In this document: in pieces, positions 37,129 through 49,780 of the stretch
How positions within the stretch are numbered: position 1 is the stretch's first letter
Layout of the letters: each line of letters begins with the position of its first letter
Assembly (NCBI GenBank): GCA_958295665.1
Contig: OY282560.1
Span: 48,360,333 to 48,424,332 of the forward strand
Direction: 5' to 3'
DNA length: 64,000 bases
Origin: Tipula vernalis
Lineage: Eukaryota > Arthropoda > Insecta > Diptera > Tipulidae
Program-made: the position numbers and the translations under genes
Notes under the pieces: generated by a model
What the model saw: only the letters and a program-made list of their open reading frames with translations
The model's database searches: none
Told to the model about the DNA's origin: nothing

Positions 37129-38798
37129 AAAAATCCAAAATCTGCAATTGTGCTCCGATTGCTGTTCTTGATACCTCTATTGAAAGGCCTCAGGACCTGT
37201 ACATTTTTAGGCCAACGGGTATTTAGGTTCCTTGATTCCATTGAAAATCACCTTACTATACATCAGCCGATTCTGAGCAGAAAAAATCCAAAATCTGCAA
37301 TTGTGCTTAGATTTCTGTTCTTGATACCTTTAATGACAGGTCTCGAGACCCTTAACTGCTGTACCAGCGCGTGTTTACATTCCATAATTATTTCCGTACA
37401 TTTCATAGAAAATTCGATTTGATGAAAATCGCCTTACTATACATCAGACGATTCAAAGCTATAAAAATCCAAAATCTGCAATTGTGCTCCGATTGCTGTT
37501 CTTGATACCTCTATTGAAAGGCCTCAGGACCTGTACATTTTTAGGCCAACGAGTATTTAGGTTCCTTGATTCCATTGAAAATCACCTTACTATACATCAG
37601 CCGATTCTGAGCAGAAAAAATCCAAAATCTGCAATTGTGCTTAGATTTCTGTTCTTGATACCTTTAATGACAGGTCTCGAGACCCTTAACTGCTGTACCA
37701 GCGCGTGTTTAGATTCCATAATTATTTCCGTACATTTCATAGAAAATTCGATTTGATGAAAATCGCCTTACTATACATCAGACGATTCAAAGCTATAAAA
37801 ATCCAAAATCTGCAATTGTGCTCCGATTGCTGTTCTTGATACCTCTATTGAAAGGCCTCAGGACCTGTACATTTTTAGGCCAACGAGTATTTAGGTTCCT
37901 TGATTCCATTGAAAATCACCTTACTATACATCAGCCGATTCTGAGCAGAAAAAATCCAAAATCTGCAATTGTGCTTAGATTTCTGTTCTTGATACCTTTA
38001 ATGACAGGTCTCGAGACCCTTAACTGCTGTACCAACGCGTGTTTAGATTCCATAATTATTTCCGTACATTTCATAGAAAATTCGATTTGATGAAAATCAC
38101 CTTACTATAGATCAGACGATTCAGAGCTATAAAAATCCAAAATCTGCAATTGTGCTCCGATTGCTGTTCTTGATACCTCTATTGAAAGGCCTCAGGACCT
38201 GTACATTTTTAGGCCAACGAGTATTTAGGTTCCTTGATTCCATTGAAAATCACCTTACTATACATCAGCCGATTCTGAGCAGAAAAAATCCAAAATCTGC
38301 AATTGTGCTTAGATTTCTGTTCTTGATACCTTTAATGACAGGTCTCGAGACCCTTAACTGCTGTACCAGCGCGTGTTTAGATTCCATAATTATTTCCGTA
38401 CATTTCATAGAAAATTCGATTTGATGAAAATCGCCTTACTATAGATCAGACGATTCAGAGCTATAAAAATCCAAAATCTGCAATTGTGCTCCGATTGCTG
38501 TTCTTAATACCTCAATTGAAAGGCCTCAGGACCTGTAAATTTTTAGGCCAACGAGTATTTAGGTTCCTTGATTCCATTGAAAATCACCTTACTATACATC
38601 AGCCGATTCAGAGCAGTAAAAATCCAAAATCTGCAATTGTGCTTAGATTTCTGTTCTTGATACCTTTAATGACAGGTCTCGAGACCCTTAACGGCTGTAC
38701 CAACGCGTGTTTAGATTCCATAATTATTTCCGTACATTTCATAGAAAATTCGATTTGATGAAAATCACCTTACTATAGATCAGACGATTCAGAGCTAT

Positions 38799-39589
38799 AA
38801 AAATCCAAAATCTGCAATTGTGCTCGGATTGCTGTTCTTGATACCTCTATTGAAAGGCCTCAGGACCTGTACATTTTAAGGCCAACGAGTATTTAGGTTC
38901 CTTGATTCCATTGAAAATCACCTTACTATACATCAGCCGATTCTGAGCAGTAAAAATCCAAAATCTGCAATTGTGCTTAGATTTTTGTTCTTGATACCTC
39001 TATTGAAAGGCCTCAGGACCTGTACATTTTTAGGCCAACGAGTATTAAGGTTCCTTGATTCCATTGAAAATCACCTTACTATACATCAGCCGATTATGAG
39101 CAGTAAAAATCCAAAATCTGCAATTGTGCTTAGATTTCGGTTCTTGATACCTCTATTGAAATGCCTCAGACCTGTACATTTTTAGGCCAACGAGTATTTA
39201 GGTTCCTTGATTCCATTGAAAATCACCTTACTATACAACAGCCGATTCAGAGCAGTAAAAATCCAAAATCTGCAATTGTGCTTAGATTTCTGTTCTTGAT
39301 ACCTCTATTGAAATGCCTCAGACCTGTACATTTTTAGGCCAACGAGTATTTAGGTTCCTTGATTCCATTGAAAATCACCTTACTATACAACAGCCGATTC
39401 AGAGCAGTAAAAATCCAAAATCTGCAATTGTGCTTAGATTTCTGTTCTTGATACCTTTAATGACAGGTCTCGAGACCCTTAACGGCTGTACCAACGCGTG
39501 TTTAGATTCCATAATTATTTCCGTACATTTCATAGAAAATTCGATTTGATGAAAATCACCTTACTATAGATCAGACGATTCAGAGCTAT
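38799..39589 (+). repeat. Expanded unit AAAAB, 791 bp
   Basis: A1 38799-38951 (153 bp; GTGCTCGGATTG, CATTTTAAGGCC), A2 38952-39104 (153 bp; GATTTTTGTTC, GTATTAAGG, CCGATTATGAGC), A3 39105-39256 (152 bp; TTTCGGTTC, GAAATGCCTCAGACC with one base lost), A4 39257-39408 (152 bp; same one-base loss), B 39409-39589. Each A copy has its own signature, so the expansion is old enough to have diverged before the whole unit was copied. Confidence 0.92.
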
Positions 39590-40380
39590 AAAAATCCAAA
39601 ATCTGCAATTGTGCTCGGATTGCTGTTCTTGATACCTCTATTGAAAGGCCTCAGGACCTGTACATTTTAAGGCCAACGAGTATTTAGGTTCCTTGATTCC
39701 ATTGAAAATCACCTTACTATACATCAGCCGATTCTGAGCAGTAAAAATCCAAAATCTGCAATTGTGCTTAGATTTTTGTTCTTGATACCTCTATTGAAAG
39801 GCCTCAGGACCTGTACATTTTTAGGCCAACGAGTATTAAGGTTCCTTGATTCCATTGAAAATCACCTTACTATACATCAGCCGATTATGAGCAGTAAAAA
39901 TCCAAAATCTGCAATTGTGCTTAGATTTCGGTTCTTGATACCTCTATTGAAATGCCTCAGACCTGTACATTTTTAGGCCAACGAGTATTTAGGTTCCTTG
40001 ATTCCATTGAAAATCACCTTACTATACAACAGCCGATTCAGAGCAGTAAAAATCCAAAATCTGCAATTGTGCTTAGATTTCTGTTCTTGATACCTCTATT
40101 GAAATGCCTCAGACCTGTACATTTTTAGGCCAACGAGTATTTAGGTTCCTTGATTCCATTGAAAATCACCTTACTATACAACAGCCGATTCAGAGCAGTA
40201 AAAATCCAAAATCTGCAATTGTGCTTAGATTTCTGTTCTTGATACCTTTAATGACAGGTCTCGAGACCCTTAACGGCTGTACCAACGCGTGTTTAGATTC
40301 CATAATTATTTCCGTACATTTCATAGAAAATTCGATTTGATGAAAATCGCCTTACTATAGATCAGACGATTCAGAGCTAT
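39590..40380 (+). repeat. Expanded unit AAAAB, 791 bp, second tandem copy
   Basis: It lies directly after the 38799-39589 unit, with the same A1-A4 signatures in the same order. The B tail differs (CGCC rather than CACC). This is the only place where two 791-bp units are adjacent. Confidence 0.92.
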
Positions 40381-41377
40381 AAAAATCCAAAATCTGCAAT
40401 TGTGCTCCGATTGCTGTTCTTAATACCTCAATTGAAAGGCCTCAGGACCTGTACATTTTTAGGTCAACGAGTATTTAGGTTCCTTGATTCCATTGAAAAT
40501 CACCTTACTATACATCAGCCGATTCTGAGCAGTAAAAATCCAAAATCTGCAATTGTGCTTAGATTTCTGTTCTTGATACCTTTAATGACAGGTCTCGAGA
40601 CCCTTAACGGCTGTACCAACGCGTGTTTAGATTCCATAATTATTTCCGTACATTTCATAGAAAATTCGATTTGATGAAAATCGCCTTACTATAGATCAGA
40701 CGATTCAGAGCTATAAAAATCCAAAATCTGCAATTGTGCTCCGATTGCTGTTATTAATACCTCAATTGAAAGGCCTCAGGACCTGTACATTTTTAGGTCA
40801 ACGAGTATTTAGGTTCCTTGATTCCATTGAAAATCACCTTACTATACAACAGCCGATTCAGAGCAGTAAAAATCCAAAATCTGCAATTGTGCTTAGATTT
40901 CTGTTCTTGATACCTTTAATGACAGGTCTCGAGATCCTTAACTGCTGTACCAACGCGTGTTTAGATTCCATAATTATTTCCGTACATTTCATAGAAAATT
41001 CGATTTGATGAAAATCACCTTACTATAGATCAGACGATTCAGAGCTATAAAAATCCAAAATCTGCAATTGTGCTCCGATTGCTGTTCTTGATACCTCTAT
41101 TGAAAGGCCTCAGGACCTGTACATTTTTAGGCCAACGAGTATTTAGGTTCCTTGATTCCATTGAAAATCACCTTACTATACATCAGCCGATTCTGAGCAG
41201 TAAAAATCCAAAATCTGCAATTGTGCTTAGATTTCTGTTCTTGATACCTTTAATGACAGGTCTCGAGACCTGTAACTGCTGTACCAACGCGTGTTTAGAT
41301 TCCATAATTATTTCCGTACATTTCATAGAAAATTCGATTTGATGAAAATCACCTTACATCAGACGATTCAGAGCTAT
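40381..41377 (+). repeat. Two 334-bp units and a 329-bp unit before a B-only copy
   Basis: The first two units have TTAATACCTCAATTG A subunits; the second has CGAGATCCTTAAC in B. The third (41049-41377) has CGAGACCTGTAAC and a five-base loss in its tail (CACCTTACATCAGACG). The set recurs at 46481-47477 and 48784-49780. Confidence 0.85.
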
Positions 41378-41558
41378 AAAAATCCAAAATCTGCAATTGT
41401 GCTTAGATTTCTGTTCTTGATACCTTTAATGACAGGTCTCGAGACCCTTAACGGCTGTACCAACGCGTGTTTAGATTCCATAATTATTTCCGTACATTTC
41501 ATAGAAAATTCGATTTGATGAAAATCGCCTTACTGTAGATCAGACGATTCAGAGCTAT
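41378..41558 (+). repeat. B-only monomer, 181 bp
   Basis: A B subunit follows another B directly with no A between: after GAGCTAT comes AAAAATCCAAAATCTGC and then GTGCTTAGATTTC, the B signature. The preceding B tail has the five-base deletion. Copies at 47478-47658 and 49781-49961 have the same junction, so one event was later duplicated. Confidence 0.9.
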
Positions 41559-43228
41559 AAAAATCCAAAATCTGCAATTGTGCTCCGATTGCTGTTCTTG
41601 ATACCTCTATTGAAAGGCCTCAGGACCTGTACATTTTTAGGCCAACGAGTATTTAGGTTCCTTGATTCCATTGAAAATCACCTTACTATACATCAGCCGA
41701 TTCAGAGCAGTAAAAATCCAAAATCTGCAATTGTGCTTAGATTTCTGTTCTTGATACCTTTAATGACAGGTCTCGAGACCCTTAACGGCTGTATCAACGC
41801 GTGTTTAGATTCCATAATTATTTCCGTACATTTCATAGAAAATTCGATTTGATGAAAATCGCCTTACTATAGATCAGACGATTCAGAGCTATAAAAATCC
41901 AAAATCTGCAATTGTGCTCCGATTGCTGTTCTTGATACCTCTATTGAAAGGCCTCAGGACCTGTACATTTTTAGGCCAACGAGTATTTAGGTTCCTTGAT
42001 TCCATTGAAAATCACCTTACTATACAACAGCCGATTCAGAGCAGTAAAAATCCAAAATCTGCAATTGTGCTTAGATTTCTGTTCTTGATACCTTTAATGA
42101 CAGGTCTCGAGACCCTTAACTGCTGTACCAACGCGTGTTTAGATTCCATAATTATTTCCGTACATTTCATAGAAAATTCGATTTGATGAAAATCGCCTTA
42201 CTATACATCAGACGATTCAAAGCTATAAAAATCCAAAATCTGCAATTGTGCTCCGATTGCTGTTCTTGATACCTCTATTGAAAGGCCTCAGGACCTGTAC
42301 ATTTTTAGGCCAACGAGTATTTAGGTTCCTTGATTCCATTGAAAATCACCTTACTATACATCAGCCGATTCTGAGCAGAAAAAATCCAAAATCTGCAATT
42401 GTGCTTAGATTTCTGTTCTTGATACCTTTAATGACAGGTCTCGAGACCCTTAACTGCTGTACCAGCGCGTGTTTACATTCCATAATTATTTCCGTACATT
42501 TCATAGAAAATTCGATTTGATGAAAATCGCCTTACTATACATCAGACGATTCAAAGCTATAAAAATCCAAAATCTGCAATTGTGCTCCGATTGCTGTTCT
42601 TGATACCTCTATTGAAAGGCCTCAGGACCTGTACATTTTTAGGCCAACGAGTATTTAGGTTCCTTGATTCCATTGAAAATCACCTTACTATACATCAGCC
42701 GATTCTGAGCAGTAAAAATCCAAAATCTGCAATTGTGCTTAGATTTCTGTTCTTGATACCTTTAATGACAGGTCTCGAGACCCTTAACTGCTGTACCAGC
42801 GCGTGTTTAGATTCCATAATTATTTCCGTACATTTCATAGAAAATTCGATTTGATGAAAATCGCCTTACTATAGATCAGACGATTCAGAGCTATAAAAAT
42901 CCAAAATCTGCAATTGTGCTCCGATTGCTGTTCTTAATACCTCAATTGAAAGGCCTCAGGACCTGTACATTTTTAGGCCAACGAGTATTTAGGTTCCTTG
43001 ATTCCATTGAAAATCACCTTACTATACATCAGCCGATTCAGAGCAGTAAAAATCCAAAATCTGCAATTGTGCTTAGATTTCTGTTCTTGATACCTTTAAT
43101 GATAGGTCTCGAGACCCTTAACTGCTGTACCAACGCGTGTTTAGATTCCATAATTATTTCCGTACATTTCATAGAAAATTCGATTTGATGAAAATCACCT
43201 TACTATAGATCAGACGATTCAGAGCTAT
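41559..43228 (+). repeat. Five 334-bp units with diagnostic variants
   Basis: Marks in order: CTGTATCAACGCG (41559), ACAACAGCCGATTCAGAGC (41893), GTGTTTACATTCC (42227), CCAGCGCG (42561), TTTAATGATAGG (42895). The same marks in the same order are found at 49962-52299, with two additional units inserted. Confidence 0.85.
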
Positions 43229-43562
43229 AAAAATCCAAAATCTGCAATTGTGCTCGGATTGCTGTTCTTGATACCTCTATTGAAAGGCCTCAGGACCTGT
43301 ACATTTTAAGGCCAACGAGTATTTAGGTTCCTTGATTCCATTGAAAATCACCTTACTATACATCAGCCGATTCTGAGCAGAAAAAATCCAAAATCTGCAA
43401 TTGTGCTTAGATTTCTGTTCTTGATACCTTTAATGACAGGTCTCGAGACCCTTAACTGCTGTACCAACGCGTGTTTAGATTCCATAATTATTTCCGTACA
43501 TTTCATAGAAAATTCGATTTGATGAAAATCACCTTACTATAGATCAGACGATTCAGAGCTAT
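43229..43562 (+). repeat. 334-bp AB unit that looks like a collapsed expanded unit
   Basis: Its single A carries GTGCTCGGATTG and CATTTTAAGGCC, the signature otherwise seen on the first A of expanded units, but B follows at once. The simplest reading is loss of A2-A4 by exchange between A1 and a later subunit. The TAA in TTTTAAGG closes the recurrent reading frame. A similar unit lies at 54761-55094. Confidence 0.75.
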
Positions 43563-45355
43563 AAAAATCCAAAATCTGCAATTGTGCTCCGATTGCTGTT
43601 CTTAATACCTCAATTGAAAGGCCTCAGGACCTGTACATTTTTAGGCCAACGAGTATTTAGGTTCCTTGATTCCATTGAAAATCACCTTACTATACATCAG
43701 CCGATTCAGAGCAGTAAAAATCCAAAATCTGCAATTGTGCTTAGATTTCTGTTCTTGATACCTTTAATGACAGGTCTCGAGACCCTTAACTGCTGTACCA
43801 ACGCGTGTTTAGATTCCATAATTATTTCCGTACATTTCATAGAAAATTCGATTTGATGAAAATCACCTTACTATAGATCAGATGATTCAGAGCTATAAAA
43901 ATCCAAAATCTGCAATTGTGCTCGGATTGCTGTTCTTGATACCTCTATTGAAAGGCCTCAGGACCTGTACATTTTAAGGCCAACGAGTATTTAGGTTCCT
44001 TGATTCCATTGAAAATCACCTTACTATACATCAGCCGATTCTGAGCAGTAAAAATCCAAAATCTGCAATTGTGCTTAGATTTTTGTTCTTGATACCTCTA
44101 TTGAAAGGCCTCAGGACCTGTACATTTTTAGGCCAACGAGTATTAAGGTTCCTTGATTCCATTGAAAATCACCTTACTATACATCAGCCGATTATGAGCA
44201 GTAAAAATCCAAAATCTGCAATTGTGCTTAGATTTCGGTTCTTGATACCTCTATTGAAATGCCTCAGACCTGTACATTTTTAGGCCAACGAGTATTTAGG
44301 TTCCTTGATTCCATTGAAAATCACCTTACTATACAACAGCCGATTCAGAGCAGTAAAAATCCAAAATCTGCAATTGTGCTTAGATTTCTGTTCTTGATAC
44401 CTCTATTGAAATGCCTCAGACCTGTACATTTTTAGGCCAACGAGTATTTAGGTTCCTTGATTCCATTGAAAATCACCTTACTATACAACAGCCGATTCAG
44501 AGCAGTAAAAATCCAAAATCTGCAATTGTGCTTAGATTTCTGTTCTTGATACCTTTAATGACAGGTCTCGAGACCCTTAACGGCTGTACCAACGCGTGTT
44601 TAGATTCCATAATTATTTCCGTACATTTCATAGAAAATTCGATTTGATGAAAATCGCCTTACTATAGATCAGACGATTCAGAGCTATAAAAATCCAAAAT
44701 CTGCAATTGTGCTCCGATTGCTGTTCTTAATACCTCAATTGAAAGGCCTCAGGACCTGTACATTTTTAGGTCAACGAGTATTTAGGTTCCTTGATTCCAT
44801 TGAAAATCACCTTACTATACATCAGCCGATTCTGAGCAGTAAAAATCCAAAATCTGCAATTGTGCTTAGATTTCTGTTCTTGATACCTTTAATGACAGGT
44901 CTCGAGACCCTTAACGGCTGTACCAACGCGTGTTTAGATTCCATAATTATTTCCGTACATTTCATAGAAAATTCGATTTGATGAAAATCGCCTTACTATA
45001 GATCAGACGATTCAGAGCTATAAAAATCCAAAATCTGCAATTGTGCTCCGATTGCTGTTCTTAATACCTCAATTGAAAGGCCTCAGGACCTGTACATTTT
45101 TAGGTCAACGAGTATTTAGGTTCCTTGATTCCATTGAAAATCACCTTACTATACAACAGCCGATTCAGAGCAGTAAAAATCCAAAATCTGCAATTGTGCT
45201 TAGATTTCTGTTCTTGATACCTTTAATGACAGGTCTCGAGACCCTTAACTGCTGTACCAACGCGTGTTTAGATTCCATAATTATTTCCGTACATTTCATA
45301 GAAAATTCGATTTGATGAAAATCACCTTACTATAGATCAGACGATTCAGAGCTAT
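43563..45355 (+). repeat. 1793-bp higher-order repeat (334 + 791 + 334 + 334)
   Basis: The first unit has a CAGATGATTCAG tail in place of CAGACGATTCAG, followed by an AAAAB unit and two TTAATACCTCAATTG units. The same order opens the 2303-bp repeats at 45356 and 47659, which add 510 bp. Confidence 0.85.
43897..44687 (+). repeat. Expanded unit AAAAB, 791 bp
   Basis: A1 has GTGCTCGGATTG and CATTTTAAGGCC, A2 GATTTTTGTTC and CCGATTATGAGC, A3 and A4 the one-base-shorter GAAATGCCTCAGACC, then B. It is preceded by the private CAGATGATTCAG tail. Confidence 0.92.
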
Positions 45356-45689
45356 AAAAATCCAAAATCTGCAATTGTGCTCCGATTGCTGTTCTTAATA
45401 CCTCAATTGAAAGGCCTCAGGACCTGTACATTTTTAGGCCAACGAGTATTTAGGTTCCTTGATTCCATTGAAAATCACCTTACTATACATCAGCCGATTC
45501 AGAGCAGTAAAAATCCAAAATCTGCAATTGTGCTTAGATTTCTGTTCTTGATACCTTTAATGACAGGTCTCGAGACCCTTAACTGCTGTACCAACGCGTG
45601 TTTAGATTCCATAATTATTTCCGTACATTTCATAGAAAATTCGATTTGATGAAAATCACCTTACTATAGATCAGATGATTCAGAGCTAT

Positions 45690-46480
45690 AAAAATCCAAA
45701 ATCTGCAATTGTGCTCGGATTGCTGTTCTTGATACCTCTATTGAAAGGCCTCAGGACCTGTACATTTTAAGGCCAACGAGTATTTAGGTTCCTTGATTCC
45801 ATTGAAAATCACCTTACTATACATCAGCCGATTCTGAGCAGTAAAAATCCAAAATCTGCAATTGTGCTTAGATTTTTGTTCTTGATACCTCTATTGAAAG
45901 GCCTCAGGACCTGTACATTTTTAGGCCAACGAGTATTAAGGTTCCTTGATTCCATTGAAAATCACCTTACTATACATCAGCCGATTATGAGCAGTAAAAA
46001 TCCAAAATCTGCAATTGTGCTTAGATTTCGGTTCTTGATACCTCTATTGAAATGCCTCAGACCTGTACATTTTTAGGCCAACGAGTATTTAGGTTCCTTG
46101 ATTCCATTGAAAATCACCTTACTATACAACAGCCGATTCAGAGCAGTAAAAATCCAAAATCTGCAATTGTGCTTAGATTTCTGTTCTTGATACCTCTATT
46201 GAAATGCCTCAGACCTGTACATTTTTAGGCCAACGAGTATTTAGGTTCCTTGATTCCATTGAAAATCACCTTACTATACAACAGCCGATTCAGAGCAGTA
46301 AAAATCCAAAATCTGCAATTGTGCTTAGATTTCTGTTCTTGATACCTTTAATGACAGGTCTCGAGACCCTTAACGGCTGTACCAACGCGTGTTTAGATTC
46401 CATAATTATTTCCGTACATTTCATAGAAAATTCGATTTGATGAAAATCGCCTTACTATAGATCAGACGATTCAGAGCTAT
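45690..46480 (+). repeat. Expanded unit AAAAB, 791 bp
   Basis: It has the same A1-A4 signatures and subunit lengths (153, 153, 152, 152, 181) as the other 791-bp units. It is the second element of the first 2303-bp repeat. Confidence 0.92.
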
Positions 46481-47477
46481 AAAAATCCAAAATCTGCAAT
46501 TGTGCTCCGATTGCTGTTCTTAATACCTCAATTGAAAGGCCTCAGGACCTGTACATTTTTAGGTCAACGAGTATTTAGGTTCCTTGATTCCATTGAAAAT
46601 CACCTTACTATACATCAGCCGATTCTGAGCAGTAAAAATCCAAAATCTGCAATTGTGCTTAGATTTCTGTTCTTGATACCTTTAATGACAGGTCTCGAGA
46701 CCCTTAACGGCTGTACCAACGCGTGTTTAGATTCCATAATTATTTCCGTACATTTCATAGAAAATTCGATTTGATGAAAATCGCCTTACTATAGATCAGA
46801 CGATTCAGAGCTATAAAAATCCAAAATCTGCAATTGTGCTCCGATTGCTGTTCTTAATACCTCAATTGAAAGGCCTCAGGACCTGTACATTTTTAGGTCA
46901 ACGAGTATTTAGGTTCCTTGATTCCATTGAAAATCACCTTACTATACAACAGCCGATTCAGAGCAGTAAAAATCCAAAATCTGCAATTGTGCTTAGATTT
47001 CTGTTCTTGATACCTTTAATGACAGGTCTCGAGATCCTTAACTGCTGTACCAACGCGTGTTTAGATTCCATAATTATTTCCGTACATTTCATAGAAAATT
47101 CGATTTGATGAAAATCACCTTACTATAGATCAGACGATTCAGAGCTATAAAAATCCAAAATCTGCAATTGTGCTCCGATTGCTGTTCTTGATACCTCTAT
47201 TGAAAGGCCTCAGGACCTGTACATTTTTAGGCCAACGAGTATTTAGGTTCCTTGATTCCATTGAAAATCACCTTACTATACATCAGCCGATTCTGAGCAG
47301 TAAAAATCCAAAATCTGCAATTGTGCTTAGATTTCTGTTCTTGATACCTTTAATGACAGGTCTCGAGACCTGTAACTGCTGTACCAACGCGTGTTTAGAT
47401 TCCATAATTATTTCCGTACATTTCATAGAAAATTCGATTTGATGAAAATCACCTTACATCAGACGATTCAGAGCTAT

Positions 47478-47658
47478 AAAAATCCAAAATCTGCAATTGT
47501 GCTTAGATTTCTGTTCTTGATACCTTTAATGACAGGTCTCGAGACCCTTAACGGCTGTACCAACGCGTGTTTAGATTCCATAATTATTTCCGTACATTTC
47601 ATAGAAAATTCGATTTGATGAAAATCGCCTTACTATAGATCAGACGATTCAGAGCTAT
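47478..47658 (+). repeat. B-only monomer, 181 bp
   Basis: Same B-B junction as at 41378, after a B tail reading CACCTTACATCAGACG. It closes the first 2303-bp repeat. Confidence 0.9.
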
Positions 47659-47992
47659 AAAAATCCAAAATCTGCAATTGTGCTCCGATTGCTGTTCTTA
47701 ATACCTCAATTGAAAGGCCTCAGGACCTGTACATTTTTAGGCCAACGAGTATTTAGGTTCCTTGATTCCATTGAAAATCACCTTACTATACATCAGCCGA
47801 TTCAGAGCAGTAAAAATCCAAAATCTGCAATTGTGCTTAGATTTCTGTTCTTGATACCTTTAATGACAGGTCTCGAGACCCTTAACTGCTGTACCAACGC
47901 GTGTTTAGATTCCATAATTATTTCCGTACATTTCATAGAAAATTCGATTTGATGAAAATCACCTTACTATAGATCAGATGATTCAGAGCTAT

Positions 47993-48783
47993 AAAAATCC
48001 AAAATCTGCAATTGTGCTCGGATTGCTGTTCTTGATACCTCTATTGAAAGGCCTCAGGACCTGTACATTTTAAGGCCAACGAGTATTTAGGTTCCTTGAT
48101 TCCATTGAAAATCACCTTACTATACATCAGCCGATTCTGAGCAGTAAAAATCCAAAATCTGCAATTGTGCTTAGATTTTTGTTCTTGATACCTCTATTGA
48201 AAGGCCTCAGGACCTGTACATTTTTAGGCCAACGAGTATTAAGGTTCCTTGATTCCATTGAAAATCACCTTACTATACATCAGCCGATTATGAGCAGTAA
48301 AAATCCAAAATCTGCAATTGTGCTTAGATTTCGGTTCTTGATACCTCTATTGAAATGCCTCAGACCTGTACATTTTTAGGCCAACGAGTATTTAGGTTCC
48401 TTGATTCCATTGAAAATCACCTTACTATACAACAGCCGATTCAGAGCAGTAAAAATCCAAAATCTGCAATTGTGCTTAGATTTCGGTTCTTGATACCTCT
48501 ATTGAAATGCCTCAGACCTGTACATTTTTAGGCCAACGAGTATTTAGGTTCCTTGATTCCATTGAAAATCACCTTACTATACAACAGCCGATTCAGAGCA
48601 GTAAAAATCCAAAATCTGCAATTGTGCTTAGATTTCTGTTCTTGATACCTTTAATGACAGGTCTCGAGACCCTTAACGGCTGTACCAACGCGTGTTTAGA
48701 TTCCATAATTATTTCCGTACATTTCATAGAAAATTCGATTTGATGAAAATCGCCTTACTATAGATCAGACGATTCAGAGCTAT
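47993..48783 (+). repeat. Expanded unit AAAAB, 791 bp, with a converted A4
   Basis: Same architecture as the other 791-bp units, but the fourth A begins GATTTCGGTTCTTG (near 48480), which is A3's signature; in the other four copies A4 reads GATTTCTGTTCTTG. This suggests conversion of A4 by A3, or a recurrent T-to-G change. Confidence 0.88.
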
Positions 48784-49780
48784 AAAAATCCAAAATCTGC
48801 AATTGTGCTCCGATTGCTGTTCTTAATACCTCAATTGAAAGGCCTCAGGACCTGTACATTTTTAGGTCAACGAGTATTTAGGTTCCTTGATTCCATTGAA
48901 AATCACCTTACTATACATCAGCCGATTCTGAGCAGTAAAAATCCAAAATCTGCAATTGTGCTTAGATTTCTGTTCTTGATACCTTTAATGACAGGTCTCG
49001 AGACCCTTAACGGCTGTACCAACGCGTGTTTAGATTCCATAATTATTTCCGTACATTTCATAGAAAATTCGATTTGATGAAAATCGCCTTACTATAGATC
49101 AGACGATTCAGAGCTATAAAAATCCAAAATCTGCAATTGTGCTCCGATTGCTGTTCTTAATACCTCAATTGAAAGGCCTCAGGACCTGTACATTTTTAGG
49201 TCAACGAGTATTTAGGTTCCTTGATTCCATTGAAAATCACCTTACTATACAACAGCCGATTCAGAGCAGTAAAAATCCAAAATCTGCAATTGTGCTTAGA
49301 TTTCTGTTCTTGATACCTTTAATGACAGGTCTCGAGATCCTTAACTGCTGTACCAACGCGTGTTTAGATTCCATAATTATTTCCGTACATTTCATAGAAA
49401 ATTCGATTTGATGAAAATCACCTTACTATAGATCAGACGATTCAGAGCTATAAAAATCCAAAATCTGCAATTGTGCTCCGATTGCTGTTCTTGATACCTC
49501 TATTGAAAGGCCTCAGGACCTGTACATTTTTAGGCCAACGAGTATTTAGGTTCCTTGATTCCATTGAAAATCACCTTACTATACATCAGCCGATTCTGAG
49601 CAGTAAAAATCCAAAATCTGCAATTGTGCTTAGATTTCTGTTCTTGATACCTTTAATGACAGGTCTCGAGACCTGTAACTGCTGTACCAACGCGTGTTTA
49701 GATTCCATAATTATTTCCGTACATTTCATAGAAAATTCGATTTGATGAAAATCACCTTACATCAGACGATTCAGAGCTAT

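Larger units (their letters stand above)
33456..38464 (+). repeat. Array domain 2: units of the CACCTTACTATAGATC class
   Basis: From about 33421 most B tails read CACCTTACTATAGATC and the following A starts AAAAATCCAAAATC. The A end is mostly GAGCAGAAAAAATCC. The change from domain 1 is abrupt, over one or two units. Length stays at 334 bp apart from the 333-bp unit. Confidence 0.8.
45356..47658 (+). repeat. 2303-bp higher-order repeat, copy 1
   Basis: Order: 334 (with CAGATGATTCAG tail, 45356), 791 (45690), 334 (46481), 334 (46815, CGAGATCCTTAAC), 329 (47149, CGAGACCTGTAAC), B-only 181 (47478). Copy 2 follows immediately at 47659 with the same order and lengths. Confidence 0.88.

Noticed and set aside
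131..38798. CRISPR array
   Set aside because: The period is 334 bp and the whole unit is repeated; there are no unique spacers between short repeats and no cas genes.
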